Shown: positions 55,231-64,000 of the stretch, in pieces
Numbering within the stretch: the stretch's first letter is position 1
Layout: each line of letters begins with the position of its first letter
Assembly (NCBI GenBank): GCA_036927565.1
Contig: JAYESD010000002.1
Coordinates: forward strand, 220,413,882 to 220,477,881
Origin: Tuctoria greenei
Taxonomy: Eukaryota; Streptophyta; Magnoliopsida; Poales; Poaceae
Reading direction: 5' to 3'
DNA length: 64,000 bases
Program-made: the position numbers and the translations under genes
The notes under the pieces: generated by a model
The model's input: the letters and a program-made list of their open reading frames with translations, nothing else
Database searches by the model: none
Told to the model about the DNA's origin: nothing

Positions 55231-55930
55231 GGCAAGGTGAACCATGTATCTACAAAAGAGGTCCAACAAGTTGAAGATGTTGTGATTGGTATGTTTCTCG
55301 CAAAATCCAACCCCGCTACTATAATATTTGATTCTGGAGCATCCCATTCATTCTCATCAAAGTATGTTGCAAAGCATAGCATGCCTATATGATACCTGAA
55401 GTATACTATGTTTGTTAAATCTTCTGTAGGAGAGATGGGTATGAATATAGTATGTCTAAAGTAAGTATTTCCATAAGGGGGGTAGATTTCCTCGCCAACC
55501 TTATAGTCCTGAATTCGTAAGTCTTGGACATCATACATGGAATGGATTGGCTAAGGAAGCATAACGGAGTGATTCAGTGTGCTACTCGGACAGTGCAATT
55601 GACAAATGAAGAAGGGGTCAGTATAGAATTCAAGGAAGTTCAGCCGACCACCGAGAAAGCCAAGGTAAATCATGCAGAAGGAGTAACTTTGGAGGAAATT
55701 CCAGTTGTTCGTGAGTACCCAGAACTGTTTCCTGGGGAATTTCCAGGTATGCCACCTGATTGTAAAATCGAGTTTGTCATTGATTTAATACCTGGAACTG
55801 CACCTATAGCAAAGAGGCCATATAGGATGCCTCCTAAGGAATTAGCAGAGCTCAAGAAGCAGATTCAAGAGCAATTAGAGAAGGGTTTTATACGCACAAG
55901 CTCGTTTCCATGGTGAGCCCTAGTGCTTAT
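55231..55930 (+). pseudogene. pol: Third Tekay copy protease and RT start, truncated
   Basis: Protease IIFDSGASHSF near 55327, frameshifts, then MDWLRKHNGVIQCATRTVQL (55540) and RT N-terminus LFPGEFPGMPPDCKIEFVID, RPYRMPPKELAELKKQIQEQ, GFIRTSSFPW, ended by TGA at 55914-55916. A few more RT codons are recognisable before LTR sequence begins at about 55930. The rest of pol is deleted. Confidence 0.85.
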
Positions 55931-57685
55931 TCAAATTGACTCAAATCAATTCCAAACTTATTCAGACTTGTTAGAAACCTTTGTAACTAGTTAGTAAACA
56001 TTAATAGCGACTCATTAACAGTTTTACCTCACAATTTCATTAATCATGCATATCATGGCATATTGAGTAATATATGAGCATTTATTGATTGTAATGTTTA
56101 TTTTGCATGTTTGTCGCACGAAATAGAAGGTCATGCTATAGAGAGTGCTTTCAAGGACCTGCAGACCAAGAACTTCAAAAGCTTCGATCCAAACCAAGCT
56201 CAAGAGAAAGGCAAGTGTCCTTGATCATTTTGATCTGTGTTTTTAAATGTTTTGTTTGCAAAATTGAATGCTTGTGTCAAATTGATGGGAAACTCAATTG
56301 TAGGAGTTTACTAGTTTTGTATGACCACCCTTGTCGCTTGAACACAATGTAGAGAGTCGGGAAGGGTATTTTACACTTCTTGCTTCGCTATACTCAATTG
56401 AGTCGGGAAGGGTATTGCTTAATTATGAACTACTGAACACCTGAATGATGAGAATTGATAATAATGCCCCTTTAGCAACATGGTGCCTAGGGATCTAAGC
56501 AAGCCGGTTTTGTGGAATGGGTTGGACTGCTTTTCTGGTGGTTTTGCTTGCTTTAGATCTAAGGAACAGATCGTGGAGCGACCATCCAGAATTTACAGTG
56601 CCACCACAGGGCCAAGTATTGGCGCGGCTTAGCTAACTAATTAGTGTTTTGCCATTACTATTTGGACTATTAGGAATGCTCGAGGAAGGGGTAGTCAGAT
56701 GGGTTTATAATGATGGTGGGACTACCCTGGGATCCTAGTGGCTCAAGTGGGGGCTCTTGGTTCGATGTGCTCAGTTGTAGACATCACCACCGGTGAAACC
56801 TCAGTGGGGTCTAAATGTGCTAGTAATCACTTTGTAAAGGTTATTTTGTGATCTCTTGGCAAGACACCTAAGGAAGTGTGGGACGGCATAATTGAGATTC
56901 CATAGTGATCGAAAGGTGATGAAATCACGAACTTGTGGGTAAAGTGGTACAACCTCTGCAGAGTGTGTTTAAAATTATCATGATAGTCGTGCTCCAGGTT
57001 ATGAACAAACTGGACCCTCACATGATTAGAGTTATGGACCTTGAACATGGTTTAATGGCTAGAATTTAATTGAAAATTGGTAATGGTATATTATTTGGCT
57101 TTGGTATATGGAATTGATGAGAATGAGACAGGTGAGCAGTTATGAGTTGAAATTAATGTTACATGATTATTAATTATGGTATTGATTATCTAAGTTGAAA
57201 TTAATGTTATTTGGGTTATTTTGGGAAGGACCTCACTTAATGATGATATAATTGCATTTTCAACTGTTTTGCAAGTACTTTTATGCAATTAGCCATTTAA
57301 ATTATCATTCCTTGTTTAAGCTACATGTCCTACTTTCCCACACTTGCTGAGCACGACATGTGCTCACCCTTGCTATTTCCCCAAAAAATTCAGACGCAGG
57401 CGACAATGTGGATACCTAGAGGTCTTTGAGGAGTTCTAGGCGTTGTGTTACCGTCAGGCTTGCCTATGGAGTTGGTGTCATTAGTGTTTAGTGTTTTTCC
57501 ACTGCAGAGTTATTAGAGCTTGTATTCGAGATTATTTGGTTTGTAATAAGGTACTATTATTAGTGTTATTATTCGAGGCATGGTTTTATCTGTGTTATCA
57601 TTTGTGAATCACTTGTGTATGTGTGTTAAACATCTTAGCACACATATGCATTACGCTTGGTTCATTTTCGGAACTGGGTGTCACA
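55931..57685 (+). repeat. Third Tekay copy 3' LTR, 3' portion
   Basis: Aligns with about 50725-52484 (for example 'ctagttagtaaacattaatagcgactcatta'-type block near 55990 and 'acacttgctgagcacgacatg' near 57340). Starts in mid-LTR because of the deletion from RT; ends AACTGGGTGTCACA at 57685. No U3 palindrome array or TATA box is left. Confidence 0.87.
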
Positions 57686-57763
57686 GTGCATCCAAAAGTA
57701 AGCCTCAGAATAAGGGGGGTAGACTTCTTTGCCAACCTTATTGTTTTGGATTCACAAGGATTG
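57686..57763 (+). pseudogene. pol: Second Tekay copy, protease continuation (78 bp)
   Basis: tccaaaagtaagcctcagaa and 'ttggattcacaaggattg' match the protease-RT linker at 42550-42620. It continues the copy interrupted at 49726 and is cut again by an LTR at 57764. Confidence 0.85.
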
Positions 57764-58567
57764 TGTAACACCCTCATTTTCATGCATAATGCATTGCATG
57801 CATCCTCATACGTGTTTAACATTAAGCAAACTTAAAAGGAACAATATTAAAATGAATTTAGGTCTTAACAGCCATTTAATTCTATTAGGGTGCGGACTTG
57901 TCCAGCCTCAACCCAGGACTAGTCCGGTATCCCTCCTCTGTTTCAAAAATTCATATTTTTTTCAGAGCCCGGACTTGTTGGGCACATTGCATGGACTAGT
58001 CCATTGATAGTTCTCATGTTGCCCGGACATGTTCATTGTCCGAGCGGACTTGTCCGATCTTGTCCAACTTTTAGTCCGAAAGCCTTTTATTTTGCAACCC
58101 TGAACTTGTCCGGCCCCCTATACCGGACTTGTCCGAAAACCTCTTTGTTCCAAAATGTACTTGTCGGTCCTCTTACGGACTAGTCCGGCCTATAGAATTC
58201 AACTGGGATTCTATTTGTATCCCACAATTGGTTATTGGGTAATTGCCTTAATTGGGCTCAAGAACATCGTGCCCAACCTCAGAGGAGCCCAAGTGGACCC
58301 CACATCGGCCCCTACTCGTCCCCCACCAAAATCCTACCTCTCCACCCCAATATAAGCAACCCAGTACCACACACCTCTCCACATGTTGGAAAACCCCCTT
58401 GCTGTTGTCTTTGATCGTGTGCCGCCATCAAGAGGAGCCACAACAGCAAAGAGGAGGAGGATAAGGAGGATCAACCAAGCCCTAATCATCAAAAATCAAG
58501 TGTTGCTCCCAATTCTTGATCCTTGGATCTTTGAACACATGATACATCCTATACATTCACTTTCCAT
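57764..58567 (+). repeat. Fourth Tekay LTR, first ~800 bp
   Basis: TGTAACACCCTCATTTTCAT start; palindromes GGACTTGTCC/GGACTAGTCC at 57893-58190; a TATA-like tataag near 58351. It matches 49727-50600, then stops near 58567 where Athila-type AT-rich sequence begins. Confidence 0.87.
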
Positions 58568-59359
58568 GTCAATTCCAGCATGGAGAGTTTAATGACTTTA
58601 AAAAGTGCAATACCAAATTCAATTCCAGCATGGAGAGTTTCCAAGGTTCACTAATTTACCATATCACACCAATCAAATACTTAGATGACATGTTTTTCCT
58701 AAATTGATATGTGGTTCAAGAACATGGTAATGAAATTGAAATGAGAAGTAGACATATTCCATTCTCTAGCAAAATATGATATATGAAATTGCACAATTAT
58801 AATTTCCAATGAGTTGACTTTTAATGATATTATCATGCATAATCAATTTCAACTCAAAAATCAGGTATAGAGGGACAAGAGGTGAGAGAGCACAAACCAT
58901 CGCCTTAATGAAGAAGGGTGGGCCAAGCCATCATGGCTTGGTCAAATCTTCTCGTGGTCCTTCATGTGAGGCCCTAAATTGTTCTTTCATGATGGTCCGC
59001 ACATGTTGCACTTTGGGAGGCCTGTGGGACTTCCCCCACACTTGTTCTTGTACATGTCTTTATTTGACACGAAAACATGGGAAGTGAAAGACTCTACTGG
59101 CCCTACCTACACTGGTGAGTCACAATTTATTTGACAAAGGCACTTCATATGATGGAATCAATAGAAGTGCCTAAGTCGAAAGTGGAAAAGTATTTACGAT
59201 ATTCTACATTTTACTTCTCTCCTACTTAGGCAAGTGGGGATAGTGGGATGATTGGAAAGGAGTGGTGAGGGTTGGAGCTTGCTTTTTTGGACATGGAAAA
59301 TTTAACCAAACTTCAAGGATAGGCGTTAAAGTCAATAGAATTGATTATGTCTTCCTCTT
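58568..59359 (-). other. Athila 3' non-coding remnant
   Basis: AT-rich, about 790 bp, no coding motif recognised. A 22-bp direct repeat with a 50-bp period (58569-58590 and 58619-58640, core aattccagcatggagagttt) lies at the junction with the Tekay LTR. No LTR is attached on this side. Confidence 0.55.
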
Positions 59360-60649
59360 TGTCCAAATTTTCTTCAGGCTCTAAAAAGATCTTGAGACGG
59401 TGCCCATTTACTTTGGATATATGACCTTCATCATTTTGGAGTGTAATTGCCCCATGAGATGAAGTATATACCACAGTATAGGGACCTTCCCATTTACTTT
59501 TGAGCTTCCGATGTCCAAAAGTTTGAGACTAGAGTTGAAAAGTAGGACTCTATCTCCAGGCTTGAACTCCTTAGGCGTAATTATTTTATCGTGCCACCTC
59601 TTGGTTTTCTCTTTATAGATCTTGGCACTATGGTACGCCTTATCCCTCCATTCTTCCATTCAGAAATTTGCATCTTGTGCAACTTTCTAGCTTCGTGGAG
59701 ATCCATGTTCCACTTCTTGATAGCCCAATACGCTCTACGTTCCAATTCTACGGGTAAATGACAAGTTTTCCCGTAGACAATATGGAAAGGTGACATTCCA
59801 ATGGGTGTCTTACAGGCGGTACGGTATGCCCAAAGTGCATTGGGTAGTTTGTTCTTCCATCCATTCCCCATCTCATAGACGGTCTTCTGCAGAATATTCT
59901 TGATTTGTTTGTTTGAAGTTTCTGCTTGACTGCTTGTTTGGGGATGGTACGGAGTAGCAATGTTATGCCTAACCCCAAGCTCCCCCAGAAAGCTCCGGAA
60001 GGTCTTATCGATGAAATGAGACCCTCCATCACTTATAACCATTCATGGAGTTCCAAACTATGGGAATATGATTTCATGAAACATTTTCTGAGCGGTCTTG
60101 GCATCGGCATGTTTGCATGGTAATTCTTCTACCCACTTGGATACATAATCTATGGCCATCACAATATACTCACAATCATAGGACTTTGGAAAGGGTCCGA
60201 TTAAGTCGATCACCCACACATCAAATTATTCTATTTGGAGTGCGAGCAATGATTCCTCCATACTTTTGGCATTCTCAACATATTCGAGTGAATTCCTTTG
60301 TATCCTCATACATTGAGGGCCAAAAGAATCCGCTTTGCCAGATATTTGCCTCAGTACAGTGAACACCGTAGTGCCCGCCATAGGGGGCTGCATGGCATCT
60401 TTCGATGATTTTGGTGCCTTTGACTGTTGGGACACACCTTCTAAATAACCCATCAGAACATACCCTATAGAGGTATGGATCATCCCACAGGTGATGTCGA
60501 CTCTCAAAATTGAGCTTTTTCTTATCCTGCCTTGGTGGTACGAACCCCGTAACCATGAAGTTTACGATGTCCGCGTACCGAGGGTTAGAGTTGGTCACCT
60601 TGAGCAACATATCATAATGTAGGAAATCATTGATAGGTATGTTCGGTGT
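59360..60649 (-). pseudogene. pol: Athila integrase, decayed
   Basis: Zinc-binding part ERCHAAPYGGHYGVHCTEA (near 60400) and an incomplete CC pair; catalytic core WVIDLIGPFPKSYDCEYIVM (D), MVISDGGSHFIDKTF (D, 60040), HPQTSSQAETSNKQIKNILQ (E, near 59920). C-terminus NALWAYRTACKTPIGMSPF and EFKPGDRVLLFNSSLKL. Stops in frame occur before and after the FGTP segment (about 60040-60065), and further frame changes occur near 60270 and 59650. The DDE triad is recognisable although the gene is broken. Confidence 0.85.
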
Positions 60650-61132
60650 ACTTGGGATTTCCATACGTGAGAGGTGATCAGCGACGGAATTCTCTACTCC
60701 CTTTTTATCTCTTATCTCCAGGTCAATATCTTGGAATAGGAGAATCCATCGGATTAGCCTTGGTTTAGCATCATTCCTTGAGAGCAAATATTTCGAAGCA
60801 GCATGGACTGTGTAGACTATGACTTTTGCTCCGACCAAGTATGATCTAAACTTATCGATAGCAAAGACAACTGCTAGGAGCTCTTTTTCAGTTGTGGCAT
60901 AGTTAATCTTAGCTCCTCATAGAGTCTTGCTAGCGTAGGCTATTGCATGATGCTTCTTATCCTTGGTTTGGCCAAAAACCACTTCAACGACATAATCACT
61001 AGCATCACACATGATTTCGTATGGCAGCGTCCAATCAGGGGGTTGAATGATTGGAGCTATGATGAGTGCCTTCATTAGGATGTCAAAAGATTGGTAACAC
61101 TCATAATTGAAATCAATAGGCACATCCTTAGC
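60650..61132 (-). pseudogene. pol: Athila RNase H, decayed
   Basis: CYQSFDILMKALIIAPIIQP, YEIMCDASDYVVEVVFGQ (catalytic D), HAIAYASKTL, a stop, TTEKELLAVVFAIDKFRSYL-like segment on the minus strand near 60870 (catalytic E region), then KVIVYTVHAASKYLLSRNDA, where TDH of related enzymes is TVH. Ends DKKGVENSVADHLSR. Confidence 0.8.
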
Positions 61133-62107
61133 TCATAGGTTAGTGAGCGGTCTAGCAATTTTGTAAAAATCCTTTATAAATCGTCGGTAGAACCCCACAT
61201 GGCCTAAAAAGCTACGGGTGCCCTTAATGTTGGTGGGAGGTGGAATCTTTTTAATAACTTCAATTTTTACTTTGTACACCTCAATCCCCCTTTCGTACAG
61301 TAAGTGTCCTGAGACGATGCCTTCACGGACCATAAAAGGACACTTTTCCCAATTTAGCACCAGGTCCTTCTCTTGGCATCTTTGTAAGACCCTGTCTAGG
61401 TTCTCAAGCCAATGATCAAATGTTTTTCCATAGACGGAAAAGTGGTCCATGAAAACTTCCATGATTTCCACGATCATGTCTGAGGAAATAGACATCATCC
61501 ACCTTTGGAACGAAGTGGGTGCATTACACAATCCGAACGACATTCACCGACAGGCGTACGTTCTGTAAGGGCATGTGAAGGTCGTCTTACTTTGATCATC
61601 AGGGTGGATGGGAATTTGATGGTAACCAAAATACCCATCAAGGAAACAAAAGAAGGAATGTTTCGCTAGCCACTCAAGCATTTCATCAATGAAAGGCAGC
61701 GGGAAATGATCCTTCATTATAGCCTTGTTGAGTTTTCTGTAGTCAATACACATCCTCCACCCTATGACAGTTCATTGAGGAATGATTTCATTCCTCTCAT
61801 TTCGAGCGACCGTCATTCCTCCTTTCTTGGGCACTACTTGCACAGGGCTAACCCACTCACTACGAGGAACGGGGTAAATTATCCCGGCATGCAAGAGTTT
61901 CAAGACCTCCTTTTTGACAACCTCCCGCATGGTATTGTTCAACCTCCTTTTAGGTTCTCTATATGTTGTGCTAAGAGGGTTGGTGGGAATGCGATGGGTG
62001 CAAAGAGCAGGGCTGATTCCCTTAAGGTCTTGGAGTGAGTAGCCTAGGACGGATCTATGCTTTTCTAAGATGGTGTTTGGCAGTTTCATCTTGTGAAAGC
62101 TTGTCAC
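61133..62107 (-). pseudogene. pol: Athila reverse transcriptase, decayed
   Basis: NPLSTTYREPKRRLNNTMRE, EVLKLLHAGIIYPVPRSEWV, QVVPKKGGMTVARNERNEII, MCIDYRKLNKAIMKDHFPLP, FCFLDGYFGYHQIPI, a stop at 61544-61546, then MSFGLCNAPTSFQRWMMSI. The catalytic box reads EVFMDHFSVYG: the second Asp of the usual FMDD is His, which alone should inactivate the enzyme. Continues LVLNWEKCPFMVREGIVSGH and RSFLGHVGFYRRFIKDFYKI. Confidence 0.88.
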
Positions 62108-62942
62108 TTATGATGACAGGAGCTTCCGCATCATCGTGTAGGAAAGCATAGCTTAGGCTTGGAGGTTGGGTTTTCAACTCAATTGGGGGCTTTTGTAATG
62201 GCTCTTCTTTGGGCAAATCAAATGTCTCTTGCAATTCATCCTCTTCTTGGATGAATTGTTCTTATTCTTCAACTTCAGGAGGGTCTATGAATTGAAGGGC
62301 CATGGCTTCCTCGATTGGCTCACTCTCGGGGGGAGGTTCTGCTAATGTGTTCTTGGATTATAGAATGGGAATGGAAAACTTCCTCCCTCAGAGTTTAACA
62401 TCTAGGCTGCCTTTTGAGGGTGAATCCATGAGTAATTTCTCAATGGGTAACCATATCATTACATCAAAGTCTTGGACTTCGAAGACATGAAAATCAAGGA
62501 AGAACTCGATGTTCCCGTGTCTTATAAACACATTTTGCAAAATCCCATATCCTTCCTTGATGTTTCCATAGGAGTCTCTGAAGGATTTTCTTGTTGGAGC
62601 CCTGGGTAGATCACCCAAAATGGCTAAAGCACAATTTTTGGAAATGATATTGGCTCCAATAGTGGGATTGTAAAGGACGTTAACCATTACCCCTCGAATA
62701 AGACATCGAATGGTTCTTGAGGATGAGTTTACCCGAATAATTTCAGGTGAAAGCTCAACCTCTGTCGTCCATTCCCTACTCATGATCGAGGTCAACTCCT
62801 TGATCGTTTCCTTAAGGAATTTTCCTTTGGGAGGGTCAAGGAGTAAAGAATGTAATGATGGTTTCCTTCCATAACAATACTTCGAGGTATTTCCAAAATC
62901 TTCAAAAAGATCTTCATCGAAGCACGATGGAAACTCCGAAGG
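62108..62942 (-). pseudogene. pro: Athila protease region, decayed
   Basis: Best stretch is 62795-62388: SREWTTEVELSPEIIRVNSS, LIRGVMVNVLYNPTIGANII, RHGNIEFFLDFHVFEVQDFD and VMIWLPIEKLL. Position and the ILG/IGQP-like end fit the protease of this lineage, but no D-T/S-G active site is visible (NPT instead). The stretch 62387-62108 is a linker rich in Glu and Pro with stops. Confidence 0.65.
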
Positions 62943-63833
62943 TCACTTTTCTTCATCCTTCAGTATCTTTGGTCCAGGTGAGGATTTCATTGTCACAACA
63001 TGAGATGAACATGGTATGGCTTTCGGGTTGACTATTGGGAAATCCTCATGTCTCGACAAGGCTTCCTCTTGAGGAGGTTCATTAAGACCCGCAATGAAGG
63101 ATGTATTTTCTAGAATGCGTTCTAGAATTTCCATTCCTTCATTCAGTGTCTTATGAAGGAAAGAGCCTCCGGCCATTAAGTTGAGGTATAGGGTAGAATC
63201 CTTGCCAAGCCCGATACAAAAATGTTGTAATAATACATGTCCGGGAATGGACAAGTCTGGTCCTGATTTGGTTAGCAATGAGAATCTAGCCTAGGCTGCA
63301 CCTATAGATTCCTTCTCGATTTGCTGAAAGTTGAGAATTTCCCTTCGTAGAGAGGGAACTTGGGAAAGTGGAAATAATGCAAGACAAAAATTGTCTTGAA
63401 GTTCTTTCCATTTTCCATTTGCACTCCCAACGGCATGAGTGTACCACTGCTTCGCGTAGAGAGGCAACTTGGGAGAGTGGAAAGAATGCAAGACAAAAAT
63501 TGTCTCGAAGTTCTTTCTATTTTCCATTTGCACTCCCAATGGTATGAGTGTACCACTGCTTCGCTCTTCCCTTGAAGGAAAAGGGAAACAATTTCCACTT
63601 TAGGGTTTCTTGTGTCATGCCCTTGACTAGAAGCATGAACACAATTGCTTAAACTCCCGCAGGAAATGGTAAGGGTTCTCACAATCCATCCCTGAGAAGG
63701 ATTGCTCCCGAGCCATGGCTATACAGCTAGGGTGGAGTTCATAGATAGTTGAGCAAATGGAATCCGCCGATGGCGGGGGCTCACAGAACTCACCCTTAGG
63801 AGCATATAGAGAAAGAATGGTGGCTTGATCCAT
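62943..63833 (-). pseudogene. gag: Athila gag, decayed, with internal tandem duplication
   Basis: ATG at 63833; YELHPSCIAMAREQSFSGMD, ENPYHFLREFKQLCSCF fits the Athila Gag start. A 109-bp tandem duplication (63346-63454 and 63455-63563) repeats the KQWY...WKELQDNFCLALFPLSQVPSL segment in different frames. Then FQQIEKESIGAA, SGPDLSIPGHVLLQHFCIGL, MAGGSFLHKTLNEGMEILER and PQEEALSRHEDFP. A stop near 63290 and the duplication destroy the frame. Confidence 0.82.
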
Positions 63834-63940
63834 AGTTTAGATGGTGGAAAGATAAGGATTAAAAATAAAAATAGATACGAGGGTGAACAAGGTCCGAAGA
63901 TCAACAACAATCGTTCCCCGGCAACGACGCTAGAAATGCT

Positions 63941-64000
63941 TGTTGACGGCTGGTACATCACAGATGAAAATCCGCAAGCTGCCACGTGTGGGTGCGAGAG
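63941..64000 (-). repeat. Athila LTR, terminal 60 bp at window edge
   Basis: On the plus strand it starts tgttgacggctggtacatca; on the minus strand it is the 3' end of an LTR (gtcaaca) followed by agcatttc and the PBS. The rest of the LTR is outside the window. Confidence 0.8.

Larger units (their letters stand above)
49727..57685 (+). mobile_element. Third Tekay copy with extra ORF and internal deletion
   Basis: 5' LTR 49727-52484, PBS 52489, extra ORF 52772-53767, gag, protease, start of RT, then a deletion junction near 55930 into mid-LTR, and the LTR end at 57685. Inserted in the protease region of the copy at 48549-49726/57686-57763: 'aatatagtatg' is on the left and 'gtgcatccaaaagtaagcc' on the right; the target duplication (gtatg/gtgca) is imperfect. 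Confidence 0.85.
58568..63940 (-). mobile_element. Athila-type element, minus strand, decayed
   Basis: PBS tagcgtcgttgccggggaac on the minus strand at about 63913-63932, gag, protease, RT, RNase H, integrase in order, then a truncated 3' non-coding part. Its LTR begins at 63941. It belongs to the same broad family as the 9169-34945 element judging from the LTR end (gcttgcggattttcatctgtga against gcttgtggatttttatatgtga), and shows the pol part that element lacks. Confidence 0.85.

Overview
The window is repeat-only nuclear DNA from a flowering plant, most likely a grass (Poaceae). The evidence is the set of plant-specific Ty3/gypsy lineages present (Tat-type with an antisense ORF, Athila-type, chromodomain-bearing Tekay/Del-type), their long LTRs, and heavy nesting. 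I found no host gene, rRNA, tRNA or CRISPR. It looks like heterochromatin, possibly pericentromeric (inference).

Layout. 1-1683 is the tail of a Tekay-type LTR sitting in a decayed Tat-type element (integrase tail at 1684-1955, 3' non-coding region to 3499). 3500-7932 is a decayed Athila-type copy (LTR plus remnants). 7933-9168 is a second Tat-type LTR with its primer-binding site. 9169-34945 is an Athila-type element that keeps gag, protease and a 3' 'plant transposon protein' ORF but has no RT or integrase. Its 5' LTR is cut into four pieces spread over 19.6 kb by three copies of one unclassified ~1.7 kb LTR family, here called LTR-A. The third LTR-A copy carries a nearly intact, very young 12.9 kb Tat element at 14304-27211.

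34946-48548 is a Tekay chromovirus inserted in the Athila 3' LTR. Its own 5' LTR is split by a composite LTR-A structure (35021-38093). 48549-58567 holds three more Tekay-type pieces nested in each other; one (49727-57685) carries an extra ORF between LTR and gag with a dsRNA-binding-like fold pattern. 58568-64000 is an Athila-type element on the minus strand with decayed gag, protease, RT, RNase H and integrase.

Function. Only the 14304-27211 Tat element looks potentially active. Gag-protease (23922-26339) and RT/RNase H/integrase (20379-23921) are on the minus strand in one frame, separated by one UAG. An intact, apparently spliced 1,129-codon gene (15664-19130) runs on the opposite strand. 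All other coding regions have stops and frameshifts, many of the stops explicable as CAG to TAG changes, as expected for methylated plant transposons. Family assignments rest on motifs read by eye; no database search was possible.
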